Virus record (IMG/VR): IMGVR_UViG_3300010885_008274
Coordinates: 1-24,133 of that record
Length of the DNA: 24,133 nt
From: a virus
Reading direction: 5' to 3' (one strand)
In this document: one piece after another, positions 6,282 through 13,515 of the stretch
Numbering within the stretch: position 1 is the first letter of the stretch
Layout: each line of letters opens with the position of its first letter
Program-made: the position numbers and the translations under genes
The notes under the pieces: generated by a model
Told to the model about the DNA's origin: nothing
The model's database searches: none
What the model saw: the letters and a program-made list of their open reading frames with translations, nothing else

Positions 6282-6603
6282 CTAATGTCCTTAATAGTAC
6301 TAAATATCCAATAAGATCTAGAATAGTATCCTCAGATGCATATTCTTTTCCCTTATATATTCTATTAAGTTTATCATCAATACGAATATAAATTTGTTCT
6401 TTTGGGGTGGATTTACTAAATATATTAATAGGATGACTATATGAACTACCATATGAAGTATTCTTATTAATAAGTAGTTCTGCTATATCAAGACATTCTT
6501 CCAATATCTTTCTACCCGCAGGTGCTTGAGTGGAGATATCTTTGATAAACTTCATTCTGTCTTCAAGTTCTTTTTCAAAATCTGGAATTTTATATTCTGC
6601 CAT
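6271..6603 (-). CDS. DUF1599/MazG-like nucleotide-metabolism protein
   Basis: A 110-residue all-helical protein resembling the DUF1599 family (nucleotide modification associated domain 1), related to MazG-type NTP pyrophosphohydrolases. Visible family features are the EECLDIAELL helix (36-45), K47 followed by YG at 51-52, the IRIDDKLNRI helix (73-82) and the acidic EDTILDLIGYLVLL helix (91-104). E36/E37, D76/D77 and E91/D92/D96 could bind Mg-NTP. Phage MazG-like enzymes are thought to adjust host nucleotide pools or alarmones; substrate and activity here are inferred. The ATG at 6603 has AGAGGT four to five bases upstream. It starts two bases after the previous stop and overlaps terS by 11. 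Confidence 0.72.
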   Translation of the reverse strand: MAEYKIPDFEKELEDRMKFIKDISTQAPAGRKILEECLDIAELLINKNTSYGSSYSHPINIFSKSTPKEQIYIRIDDKLNRIYKGKEYASEDTILDLIGYLVLLRTLDDN

Positions 6604-6605
6604 TT

Positions 6606-6755
6606 TTACCTCTTTGATTTTCTAAGACCAAATTTGGCAAGATATACGTATATAGTTTCAATAGATGCTCCGCATTCTTTTGCAATTTGTTCTGGAGTTT
6701 TTTTATCCATAACATATCTTTTCTTTAACCATGCCTCACTTGTATATAATTTCAT
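6606..6755 (-). CDS. Tiny helix-turn-helix DNA-binding protein, 49 aa
   Basis: The open frame extends to 6866 but the gene should start at the ATG at 6755, where AGGGG lies four bases upstream and the spacing to the ruvC-like stop is seven bases; the 37 codons further up lie inside the previous gene. The 49-residue product is essentially one HTH: an N-terminal helix (TSEAWLKKRYV), then TPEQIAKECGASIETIYVYLAKFGL at 20-44 and a basic KSKR tail. It resembles homeodomain-like HTH units of transposases or HNH-associated regulators. It could be a small regulator or an accessory DNA-binding peptide; no target can be named. Confidence 0.7.
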   Translation of the reverse strand: MKLYTSEAWLKKRYVMDKKTPEQIAKECGASIETIYVYLAKFGLRKSKR

Positions 6756-6762
6756 TGTACCC

Positions 6763-7371
6763 CTAACCTTGCTTCTTGTCAACATTATTTGGCTCTTGTG
6801 CAAGTTTATTCCAGTTTTTGCTTGCATACCATCCAATAGCAACTGAGTCAGCAACATCGTCATCATCTATATTTATATTAAAATTCATATTTACAAAATT
6901 TATAGTTCTTGTTTTTCTGAATTCTCTTTCTTTTTGTTTATACCAAGAAAATGAATGACCAGGATTAGCATCTCTAATAACTTGCTTTTCATCTTTGTTT
7001 AATTTTTTATTACCAATCCAGTTTTGCCAAGCAACAGGTGAACAAGAAACAACTGATCTATTTCCAAAGGCTTGAACAGATCCTATAATTGCACCTTGAA
7101 CTAATGATAAATTCATTGCAGTTTTTTGAGAATTTGTATATATTGCAGACTCTATCACAACAGCATCAATATCAAAATCTTTTAAAAATGGAACAAGTTT
7201 TCTACAAGCATCTCCTGCTTTTTCGTAAACATTAGTGCCATAAAAATTTATTTTTCCATACTTTACTAAAACTTCATCTTTAAATATAGAGAAAGCCATT
7301 GAATTAGTTGAAGCATCTATTGCAAAAATAGATTTTGGATAACCTATAAATAATAGTTTATTTTTTTTCAT
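6763..7371 (-). CDS. RuvC-like Holliday junction resolvase
   Basis: About 202 residues with an RNase H/RuvC fold. The first strand carries D19 in FAIDASTNSMAFSIF; the second catalytic acid is E74 in AVVIESAIY; the acidic cluster DDDDVADSVAIGWY supplies D172 and D175 in the last helix. This arrangement (D ... E ... DxxD with the ADSVAIG helix) is that of RuvC-family resolvases, which nick branched DNA symmetrically. In the phage it would resolve recombination or replication intermediates before packaging. The ATG at 7371 is used; a TTG two codons upstream is equally plausible, since AAAGGA is five bases before it and eleven before the ATG. A second, unrelated resolvase candidate lies at 8731-9024. 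Confidence 0.8.
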   Translation of the reverse strand: MKKNKLLFIGYPKSIFAIDASTNSMAFSIFKDEVLVKYGKINFYGTNVYEKAGDACRKLVPFLKDFDIDAVVIESAIYTNSQKTAMNLSLVQGAIIGSVQAFGNRSVVSCSPVAWQNWIGNKKLNKDEKQVIRDANPGHSFSWYKQKEREFRKTRTINFVNMNFNINIDDDDVADSVAIGWYASKNWNKLAQEPNNVDKKQG

Positions 7372-7651
7372 AATCAAAATAATCCTTTATGTCTTTAATA
7401 AATTTATCTACTTTCTTATTATTTACCAAACAATTATTACAAAATGTATCATCATTATAAATGCTTAGCAATATTCCGCACCCTCCAGCACATCTTCGTT
7501 CTTTGCCAATTCTGTTTTTAAATTTAGTTGTTTGATATCTTTGTGAAATTTTATCTTTTGTTGAGTTTGTGCGACATTCAGCAGAACAATAAATTTGATT
7601 TTTACTCATTGTAGTAAATTGTTTCTCGCACCACTGACATGTTTTTGTCAT
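7358..7651 (-). CDS. Small protein with two zinc-finger clusters
   Basis: A 97-residue basic protein with two four-cysteine clusters: C5-x2-C8 ... C22-x3-C26 (TCQWCEKQF and YCSAEC) and C54-x3-C58 ... C71-x2-C74 (CAGGC and CNNC), joined by a Lys/Arg-rich linker and ending in a charged helix. The first cluster resembles FCS/MYM-like treble-clef zinc fingers, often found in phage HNH or DNA-binding proteins, but no HNH catalytic histidines are present, so I call no nuclease. The ATG at 7651 overlaps the stop of the Cas4-like gene as ATGA, with only a distant AGGA, which suggests translational coupling. A nucleic-acid or protein-binding role within the recombination module is inferred. Confidence 0.78.
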   Translation of the reverse strand: MTKTCQWCEKQFTTMSKNQIYCSAECRTNSTKDKISQRYQTTKFKNRIGKERRCAGGCGILLSIYNDDTFCNNCLVNNKKVDKFIKDIKDYFDYEKK

Positions 7652-8427
7652 CCAAGATCTTTCCTAGGATCTATTTTAATATCACCAACAGGTTTTGTTT
7701 GACACACCTTAAGAAAGTCACAACCCTTGCATATCTTATTTTCATATTTATTTCTAAATGGGTTCTCTGGAAGTTGTTTATCATCAAAAGCCTTTTGTAC
7801 AGATATCATCCAATCAAAAAAATATTTCATAAACTCTTTATATTTATCGTTTAAATTGACTGGAAAAAATTTTATCTCATGGGTATTTTTATTTTCATAA
7901 ATAAGAAAAGCAAATGCTTTTTTCATAATTTTCATATAAATAAGCAACTGCTCTATATGATAACTTCTAGGCTTTAATATTCTTTCATAAGCATCATTGT
8001 TAACTGTTTTAATTTCAGTAAGTATTTCCATATCATTATGTTTAATAATTGCATCTGTTTTTCCAGATATAATAGGGTTTTCAGTTTTTAATTGATACTC
8101 TTTACTTATTAAAATTCCAGCATTTTCCATTGCATCTTGAATTCTTGTATGCCTATCTGTACCAGAGTCCATATTTGCAACTGCATACCAGTCATTAGTA
8201 TTTTCTGCTTGATTTCCTTCAAACCATAGATACCACATTCTTGCACACTTTCCAGCACCATATGTTAATCCAGAAGGAGTAAAACCAACTCTTTTTTTAA
8301 AGGTCATACCTTTTTTAATTTCATATCCATCGTGGATCTTTTTAATTATTTCTTTTGTATCTATTTTAGTTTCTTCTTTAAATTTTTCTTTTTCTGGAAC
8401 TATTTTAGACATTAATCTTCTAGCCAT
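7648..8427 (-). CDS. Cas4/RecB-like PD-(D/E)XK nuclease with Fe-S cysteines
   Basis: A 259-residue exonuclease-type protein. The nuclease core shows H93 (DRHTRIQDA), D125 (SGKTDAIIK), E138-x-K140 (LTEIKT) and the downstream motif Q160 (HIEQLLIYM), which together make the RecB/Cas4 family PD-(D/E)XK site. Four cysteines, C61 and the C-terminal trio C233-x2-C236-x5-C242, are arranged as the 4Fe-4S staple of Cas4, AddB and Dna2. Such proteins degrade or process DNA ends, here most likely feeding the adjacent recA, resolvase and SSB system; there is no CRISPR array or cas1/cas2, so adaptation is not suggested. The ATG at 8427 shares one base with the previous stop (TAATG) and has AAGGAC six bases upstream. 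Confidence 0.85.
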   Translation of the reverse strand: MARRLMSKIVPEKEKFKEETKIDTKEIIKKIHDGYEIKKGMTFKKRVGFTPSGLTYGAGKCARMWYLWFEGNQAENTNDWYAVANMDSGTDRHTRIQDAMENAGILISKEYQLKTENPIISGKTDAIIKHNDMEILTEIKTVNNDAYERILKPRSYHIEQLLIYMKIMKKAFAFLIYENKNTHEIKFFPVNLNDKYKEFMKYFFDWMISVQKAFDDKQLPENPFRNKYENKICKGCDFLKVCQTKPVGDIKIDPRKDLG

Positions 8428-8738
8428 TAAAATGTCCTTACGTTATATTTAAGGGCATCCACTAGTTTGTCTACCGCTTCTCTTGCTGTATAATAAATAT
8501 TTTTCTTTGCTCTCTCATCTTTTTTAACATGAGAATACCATGATGCTAACATTGCAAATTTTGCTGAGTATGCTTGCAATTGTGTAATTGATATCGTTGC
8601 TTTTGCTGGAGGTATGTCTGGATTAGCAATTAACTTAGCAATCATAACTAATGCTTTCGTTAACTCTTCATCTTGCATATACTCTGATATCTCATTAAAC
8701 TGAGTTACTTTATTTAATAAGTCTACTGTATTATCCAT
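8427..8738 (-). CDS. Helical hypothetical protein, 103 aa
   Basis: An all-helical 103-residue protein lying between two nuclease genes. I recognise no enzyme motif. It has an acidic N-terminal part (NEISEYMQDEELTKALVMIAKLI), a short NPDIPPAKATISI turn, and a C-terminal pair of helices (AKFAMLASWYSHVKKDERAKKNIYYTAREAVDKLVDALKY) that looks like a helical bundle for oligomerisation or partner binding. ATG at 8738, eight bases inside the resolvase gene, with a purine-rich AAGAGAG upstream; its TAA shares a base with the Cas4-like start. The tight coupling with the Cas4-like gene suggests an accessory partner, but this is only context. Confidence 0.75.
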   Translation of the reverse strand: MDNTVDLLNKVTQFNEISEYMQDEELTKALVMIAKLIANPDIPPAKATISITQLQAYSAKFAMLASWYSHVKKDERAKKNIYYTAREAVDKLVDALKYNVRTF

Positions 8739-9024
8739 TGCTCTCTCTTAACTGTTCGAATACTTCCCACTCTATTATAGCAAGACGCACCTTTTTATTT
8801 CCTTCTCCAAGAACTACCATTAGTACTGGATCTTTTTTTCTATCTACGCTCATTGTATCTGATACTATTTTAGCCCAAGAATCTCTGCTAACAGAATATG
8901 ATTTAGAATACTCTTTAACATCTACAACAAATTTATCTAGTGATCCATCTGCTTTTACTGGACCTCTTCCAGAATTAATATGTTGTTTTGCACCAATGCG
9001 TTTAAGTTCTCCTTTTTCACTCAT
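8731..9024 (-). CDS. Hjc-like PD-(D/E)XK Holliday junction resolvase/endonuclease
   Basis: A compact 97-residue protein resembling phage and archaeal Hjc-type resolvases: a basic N-terminus (KRIGAKQHINSGRG), D26/D30 in the KADGSLDKF loop, the D35-x-K37 pair in VVDVKEY (variant of E-x-K), a conserved-looking KSYSVSRDSWAKI helix, then the core strands DPVLMVVLG and RLAIIEWEVFEQL. The PD-(D/E)XK fold would place D30, D35 and K37 in the active site. It would cleave branched DNA, overlapping in role with the RuvC-like protein encoded 1.4 kb downstream. ATG at 9024 with AAAGGG six bases upstream; it shares one base with the TAA of the small zinc-ribbon gene. A general structure-specific or restriction-like endonuclease is the alternative. 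Confidence 0.68.
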   Translation of the reverse strand: MSEKGELKRIGAKQHINSGRGPVKADGSLDKFVVDVKEYSKSYSVSRDSWAKIVSDTMSVDRKKDPVLMVVLGEGNKKVRLAIIEWEVFEQLRESNG

Positions 9025-9194
9025 TAGTAGCCCTTTATATTAAAGTTAACTTTAGATAAATGTTTTTGCAAACAAAGCCATGTTAACTCTTGAGTTTCTT
9101 TATACATTCTTGCCTTTTCTACTATTGCCTTACATGTATGGCAAACAAATTTACCATTATATAAAGTGTATTTATTATTATAGTTTTGATTCAA
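9024..9194 (-). CDS. Small zinc-ribbon protein, 56 aa, TTG start
   Basis: A gene without an ATG start, filling what otherwise would be a 153-base gap between recA and the resolvase gene. From the TTG at 9194 (inside the last codons of recA) it runs 56 codons to a TAA whose last base is the first base of the resolvase ATG (TAATG). The product reads YNGKFVCHTCKAIVEKARMY, then ELTWLCLQKHLSKV and a basic tail. C18-x2-C21 plus C41 and H45 form a plausible zinc site. I recall similar 50-60 residue zinc-ribbon proteins in other actinophages, which supports it. The ribosome-binding site is weak (AAAAGAAC), so coupling to recA translation is likely. Function unknown. Confidence 0.7.
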   Translation of the reverse strand: MNQNYNNKYTLYNGKFVCHTCKAIVEKARMYKETQELTWLCLQKHLSKVNFNIKGY

Positions 9195-10194
9195 GTTCTT
9201 TTAATTTTTCTGGATTTTGTTTTAAGTATTCTATTACTTTTGCCCTGCCTTGTAATCTTTCTTCAAAAACTGTGTACCATGCCCCACCTTTTTCAATAAT
9301 GCCAACTAATTCTGCTGTATCTACAAGATCAGCAATTTTATCTATACCAACTTCGTCAGCATCAAAATAAAAATCATATGAACCACTAACAAATGCTGGA
9401 CCAGTTTTATTAAAATCAACATGCCAGTTTACAATTCTTCCAACCTTTGATTCAATAATCTTATCTCCTACAGTAGTCTTTCCTTTAATAGCCTGATTGT
9501 CTGATTCGCTTGACCATAGTTTTACTACTGTGCTTGAAAAGAATTTAACCGCTTGTCCACCAGTTGGCATATGTGATGCATACATTGCACCAATATTATT
9601 TCTCTGTTGTGATATTAACACAAGCAGTGTCTTATTCTCTTGATTATTAGCATAGTTTAACATTTTAACTGCATTTGTCATATCTTTTGCTTCAGCACCT
9701 ATTTGTTTTGTATTTTCTAATTGCTTTAATTCAGTTGAATCTTTTTCAAAATATATTGCAGGTAACAATGCTGATATTGAATCTACAATTAAAATATCTA
9801 CTTTTGCTTTCATCAATTGTGTTGCAACATCAACCATATCGTTAATTGTTCTTGCTTCTGAATAGATTAACTTGTCTGTATCTACGCCAAGTTTTTTAGC
9901 CCACTCAGGATCAAATGATTGTTCTGCATCAATCCATGCACAAAGTTTTCCATCTTTCTGTGCTTCACCTATCATTTGCAAACAAAATGAAGACTTACCT
10001 GCTGACTTATTTCCCCAAATAAGAATTTGCCTACCGTATCCAAATCCACCTTTAAGTGCATTATTTAAACTAGGACTTGGTGTTTTTTGTTTTACTATTT
10101 CAACATCTGTTGCATTGCTTAATCTTTTTCTTAGACTTGGTTCTAGTTGTGAAAGAAATTCCTCTGTTGATATTCCTTGTACTTTACTAACCAT
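9178..10194 (-). CDS. recA: RecA/UvsX-type recombinase
   Basis: A 338-residue strand-exchange ATPase. Walker A is GNKSAGKS at 61-68, the catalytic Glu is E91 in WIDAEQSFD, Walker B is DILIVDS at 133-139, and the ISQQRNNIGAMY region with the following Gly-rich PTGGQAVKFF segment covers the Q-switch and DNA-binding loop 2. It lacks the extended C-terminal domain of some bacterial RecA proteins but keeps the core. It would drive recombination-dependent replication and repair together with SSB, the gp32-like protein, the Cas4-like nuclease and the resolvases. The ATG at 10194 has GAGAGG six bases upstream and overlaps dnaE by 8 bases. It is clearly diverged from host-type RecA, as expected for a phage copy. 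Confidence 0.93.
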   Translation of the reverse strand: MVSKVQGISTEEFLSQLEPSLRKRLSNATDVEIVKQKTPSPSLNNALKGGFGYGRQILIWGNKSAGKSSFCLQMIGEAQKDGKLCAWIDAEQSFDPEWAKKLGVDTDKLIYSEARTINDMVDVATQLMKAKVDILIVDSISALLPAIYFEKDSTELKQLENTKQIGAEAKDMTNAVKMLNYANNQENKTLLVLISQQRNNIGAMYASHMPTGGQAVKFFSSTVVKLWSSESDNQAIKGKTTVGDKIIESKVGRIVNWHVDFNKTGPAFVSGSYDFYFDADEVGIDKIADLVDTAELVGIIEKGGAWYTVFEERLQGRAKVIEYLKQNPEKLKELESKL

Positions 10195-13100
10195 TTACTA
10201 CCTCTCTTAGTATCTCTGTACCATCCTTAGTTACTTCAAATGTCATCTTCTTTGCTTTTCCAGGTTCACATTTCATAAAGCCTTCTGAAAATTTTGTTGG
10301 GAATATAACAATAGATCTCATATCTCTATTAACATCAGCAACAATCATATTTGCCATTTTCTTTCCAGTTTTTGTAACTCTTGGTTTAAATGATAGCACA
10401 TAGTGCTCTTCTTGTCCATATGGAAGAGTTTTATAATTTAAAAATTTAATTAGTGGATTGTCTAAAGAATTTTTAGCATCTTCTACAGGAACTGCTTCCA
10501 TTATTCTATTGCTTGCTACTGCTAATATATAAGTTTTTCCAGGTTCAATCTTAGTTTCTTCATCATCAAATATTCCAACAAGTCCAGTTGCATCCATCAA
10601 TTCTACTCTAGACCAACCTTTGCCTCTTTTAATATTCTTAACTACGCCCATAAGAATGAACACCCCAGTTTCTTCAAAGTCTTCTACATCATTGATATAT
10701 GCGTAGTAGTGTTGTGGAACTGTAGTTTTAAATTCTGGAAGATTAAGGTATTCATATAAATTTTCTCTGATTTGAGATTCTTCTCTTGGGTTATCTGGAA
10801 AAGTTAAAGCACCTACTGCATCTAGTGCTGATAATGCCCTAGAGTTAACGCCACTACCCTTTTTAAATACAAAGTCATAAAACTCTTGATATGTTTTAAA
10901 AGGTCTTTTATTTATAATCTTAGATGATATACCATCTGATATCCATTTGATAGCAGATAGTCCTATTCTTATTCCCTTGCCCTCAATTTTAAAGTCACTA
11001 TCTGATTCATTAATATGAGGCAACTTTAAAGAAATTCCCATACGCTTAGTTTCAATTAAATACTCAGTTCTAGCATCTTTATCTTGTTCATTTTTTAATA
11101 ATGAATACATAAACTCTATTGGATAGTAATACTTTAACCAAGCAGTCCAATATGAAAGCATTGAGTATGCAACAGCGTGTGATTTATTGAATGAGTAGCC
11201 AGCGTGAGCCTCAAAATCATGCCATAAGCCCTCTGCTTTAAATGGGGTAATATGTTTTGATGCACCAATAACAAATCTATCTTTAAACTCGTCAAATTCT
11301 TTTGCATCTTTTTTCTTGCCAATAATTTTACGAACTTTATCTGCTTCAGCCATTGACATACCACCAAGATGTACACAAGCCTGCATTACTTGTTCTTGAT
11401 ATAAAATACATCCATATGTATCTTTTGTAAATTCTTGCATGATTGGATGCACAAACTCTGTTAATGCCTTTCCGTGTTTTCTAGCAATGTATGTTTTACC
11501 AATTGTATTCATTGCACCTGGTCTAACCAATGCGTTTGATGCTGCTAATTCATCTAAGTTTCTTACGCCCATTTTAACAAGTAAATTTGTGTACGGTGTT
11601 GCTTCACACTGAAATACTCCTTTTGTTCTTCCATCTGAAAGCATTTCATAAACTTTTTTATCATCTAGATCTATATCTTTCAAAACAATATTTATCTTAT
11701 GTCTTTGTTTAATAATATTAATAGTATCATCAATAACGGTTAAAGTTTTTAATCCCAAAACATCTAACTTAATTAATCCAATATCAGCCGCCTCATTCAT
11801 ATCAACAGCAACTACAGGAATTCTTTCTTTTGTTCCTGGTGCAGTTCTAGTTTCCATTGGTGCATATTTAAATATAGGTTCCTTAGCAGTAACTACACCA
11901 GCAGCATGAATTCCAGTACCACGAATACGTCCCCTAAGTTGTTCTCCATATTTAATTACATCTGGATACTTTAACCTAAACCATTGTGCTGACTTTGAAT
12001 TAGTAAAATCATCCCAGTCATCAACTGTTTTTAAAACCTTATTAACTTCAGATAGTGGTATGTTAAATGCTCTAGATACATCTCTTACAATACCTTTGCC
12101 TCTAAATTCTAAAAATGTAGCAATAGAAGCAACATTTTCGTATTCTGTTTCTAAATAAGTTTTTAGTTCATCACGTCTTGAATCTGCAATATCGGAATCA
12201 ATATCTGGAAAATCATTTCTTTCTGGATTAACAAATCTAAAAAACAAAAGTCCATATTTAATAGGATCAACGTCTGTAATTCCAAGAACGTAACACACCA
12301 ACGATCCTGCTGCTGAACCGCGACCTGGTCCAACCAAGATTCCTTGAGACTTAGCCCAATTTAACATATTTGAAACAATTAAAAAGTATGGAGAAAAATT
12401 CTTATCTTTAATAATATCTAGTTCTTCTTGCATTCTTTCTTTATATTCTGGAATATCATATAAACCTTTTTCTGTCATACCCTTTAGAACTAGGTCAACA
12501 AGACCCATGTGAGGATCATCCATTTTAGTGGGTAGCAAATCTAGTCCAGACTTAATATCATATTCTTCTATTTTATCTACTATCTCTAATGTATTAATAT
12601 AGATATCTTCTCTAGTTATACCCTGCATATTCATACATTGCTTCATCTCTTCGTATGATAACAAATGTATATCAAATGTTCTAAATGACATAGAACGATC
12701 TTCACCATATAAATAATCTAATCTCTTCATAGGATCTGCAATTTTTTGAGATTTTTCAAACTTAACATCTTTATCTAACTTAGCGTGTGTATTTAAAAGA
12801 AGCATAATTTCTTGTATTACCTTTTGGTCTGTATTAGAATGATGACAATCAGGTGTTACAATTGTCTTAATGTCCATACTGTCTGCAAGAGCCAAAAGTT
12901 CATGATTCATCTCACGACTATTATGTGGCATTATTTCCACATAAAAATCATCACCGAAGGTATTCTTAAACCAAGTCAAGTGCTTTTTGGCAACAGCATA
13001 TTCATTAAATTCAAGAGCCTTATTAATAAGACCACTAGGACAGGCAGTAGATACAACTAGTCCATCTTTATATTTTTCTAATATTTCAAAATCTATTCTA

Positions 13101-13468
13101 GGTTTTTTATAAAACCCCTCTGTCCATGCTAGTTCATTTAGTCTATTTAAATTTTCTAAACCTTGTTGATTTTTAGCAAGAATAACTATATGGTTATAAA
13201 CTAAATCTAGTGGATCTCCTTCCCTTTCTAACTTATCTCTTTTATCAAATCTATCAGCAGTAATATATCCTTCTATTCCAAGTATTGGTTTTATACCCTC
13301 TGCTTTTGCTGCACGATACATTGGACGATGTCCAGACAATGCACCATGATCTGTGATTGCAATTGCAGGCATTCCTAAACTTTTTGCACGTTTACAGTAT
13401 TCTTCTGGTGTAGCAACTCCGTCCATAAGTGAGTAGTGAGTATGAACGTGTAATGGTGCGTAATTCAA
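10187..13468 (-). CDS. dnaE: DNA polymerase III alpha subunit (C-family, with PHP domain)
   Basis: A 1093-residue replicative polymerase. The PHP domain (1-270) retains all nine metal-ligand positions: H7, H9, D16, H41, E66, H93, C143, D207 and H209, so it may proofread, as the PHP domain of mycobacterial DnaE1 does; no separate epsilon exonuclease is seen in the window. The palm holds GPGRGS at 380-385, D424 and D426 (in PDIDSD) and D569 (in IKLDVLG). Helix-hairpin-helix and OB-fold regions follow, the latter near VFILMGVVKNIKRGKGWSRV. The start is TTG at 13468, with AAGG six bases upstream and a hairpin just before that. Low initiation from TTG fits a protein needed in few copies. recA follows with an 8-base overlap. 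Confidence 0.95.
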   Translation of the reverse strand: MNYAPLHVHTHYSLMDGVATPEEYCKRAKSLGMPAIAITDHGALSGHRPMYRAAKAEGIKPILGIEGYITADRFDKRDKLEREGDPLDLVYNHIVILAKNQQGLENLNRLNELAWTEGFYKKPRIDFEILEKYKDGLVVSTACPSGLINKALEFNEYAVAKKHLTWFKNTFGDDFYVEIMPHNSREMNHELLALADSMDIKTIVTPDCHHSNTDQKVIQEIMLLLNTHAKLDKDVKFEKSQKIADPMKRLDYLYGEDRSMSFRTFDIHLLSYEEMKQCMNMQGITREDIYINTLEIVDKIEEYDIKSGLDLLPTKMDDPHMGLVDLVLKGMTEKGLYDIPEYKERMQEELDIIKDKNFSPYFLIVSNMLNWAKSQGILVGPGRGSAAGSLVCYVLGITDVDPIKYGLLFFRFVNPERNDFPDIDSDIADSRRDELKTYLETEYENVASIATFLEFRGKGIVRDVSRAFNIPLSEVNKVLKTVDDWDDFTNSKSAQWFRLKYPDVIKYGEQLRGRIRGTGIHAAGVVTAKEPIFKYAPMETRTAPGTKERIPVVAVDMNEAADIGLIKLDVLGLKTLTVIDDTINIIKQRHKINIVLKDIDLDDKKVYEMLSDGRTKGVFQCEATPYTNLLVKMGVRNLDELAASNALVRPGAMNTIGKTYIARKHGKALTEFVHPIMQEFTKDTYGCILYQEQVMQACVHLGGMSMAEADKVRKIIGKKKDAKEFDEFKDRFVIGASKHITPFKAEGLWHDFEAHAGYSFNKSHAVAYSMLSYWTAWLKYYYPIEFMYSLLKNEQDKDARTEYLIETKRMGISLKLPHINESDSDFKIEGKGIRIGLSAIKWISDGISSKIINKRPFKTYQEFYDFVFKKGSGVNSRALSALDAVGALTFPDNPREESQIRENLYEYLNLPEFKTTVPQHYYAYINDVEDFEETGVFILMGVVKNIKRGKGWSRVELMDATGLVGIFDDEETKIEPGKTYILAVASNRIMEAVPVEDAKNSLDNPLIKFLNYKTLPYGQEEHYVLSFKPRVTKTGKKMANMIVADVNRDMRSIVIFPTKFSEGFMKCEPGKAKKMTFEVTKDGTEILREVVNG

Positions 13469-13485
13469 ATTATTCCTTAATATAG

Positions 13486-13509
13486 TGGGGGAGATATTTC
13501 ACTCCCCCA
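13486..13509 (-). repeat. GC-rich hairpin between gp32-like gene and dnaE
   Basis: On the minus strand TGGGGGAG (13509-13502) and CTCCCCCA (13493-13486) form a perfect 8-bp stem with the 8-base loop TGAAATAT. It starts seven bases past the gp32-like stop and ends before the dnaE ribosome-binding site. No T-run follows (CTATATTAAGG), so it is not a standard intrinsic terminator. It may protect the 3' end of a processed gp32-like mRNA, attenuate transcription weakly, or hinder ribosome access to dnaE. Confidence 0.75.
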
Positions 13510-13515
13510 GTTGTT

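Noticed and set aside
6756-6866. Longer start of the tiny HTH gene
   Set aside because: The extra 37 codons lie inside the RuvC-like gene; AGGGG marks the ATG at 6755 instead.
7648-8427. Cas4-like protein as a sign of a CRISPR system
   Set aside because: No direct-repeat array, no cas1 or cas2, and the neighbours are recombination genes; stand-alone Cas4-like nucleases are common in phages.
11134-11376. 80-codon minus-strand frame inside dnaE, and the similar ones at 13785-13979 and 16017-16238
   Set aside because: Alternative frames of dnaE, the gp32-like gene and dnaB; each lies wholly inside a gene with intact catalytic motifs.
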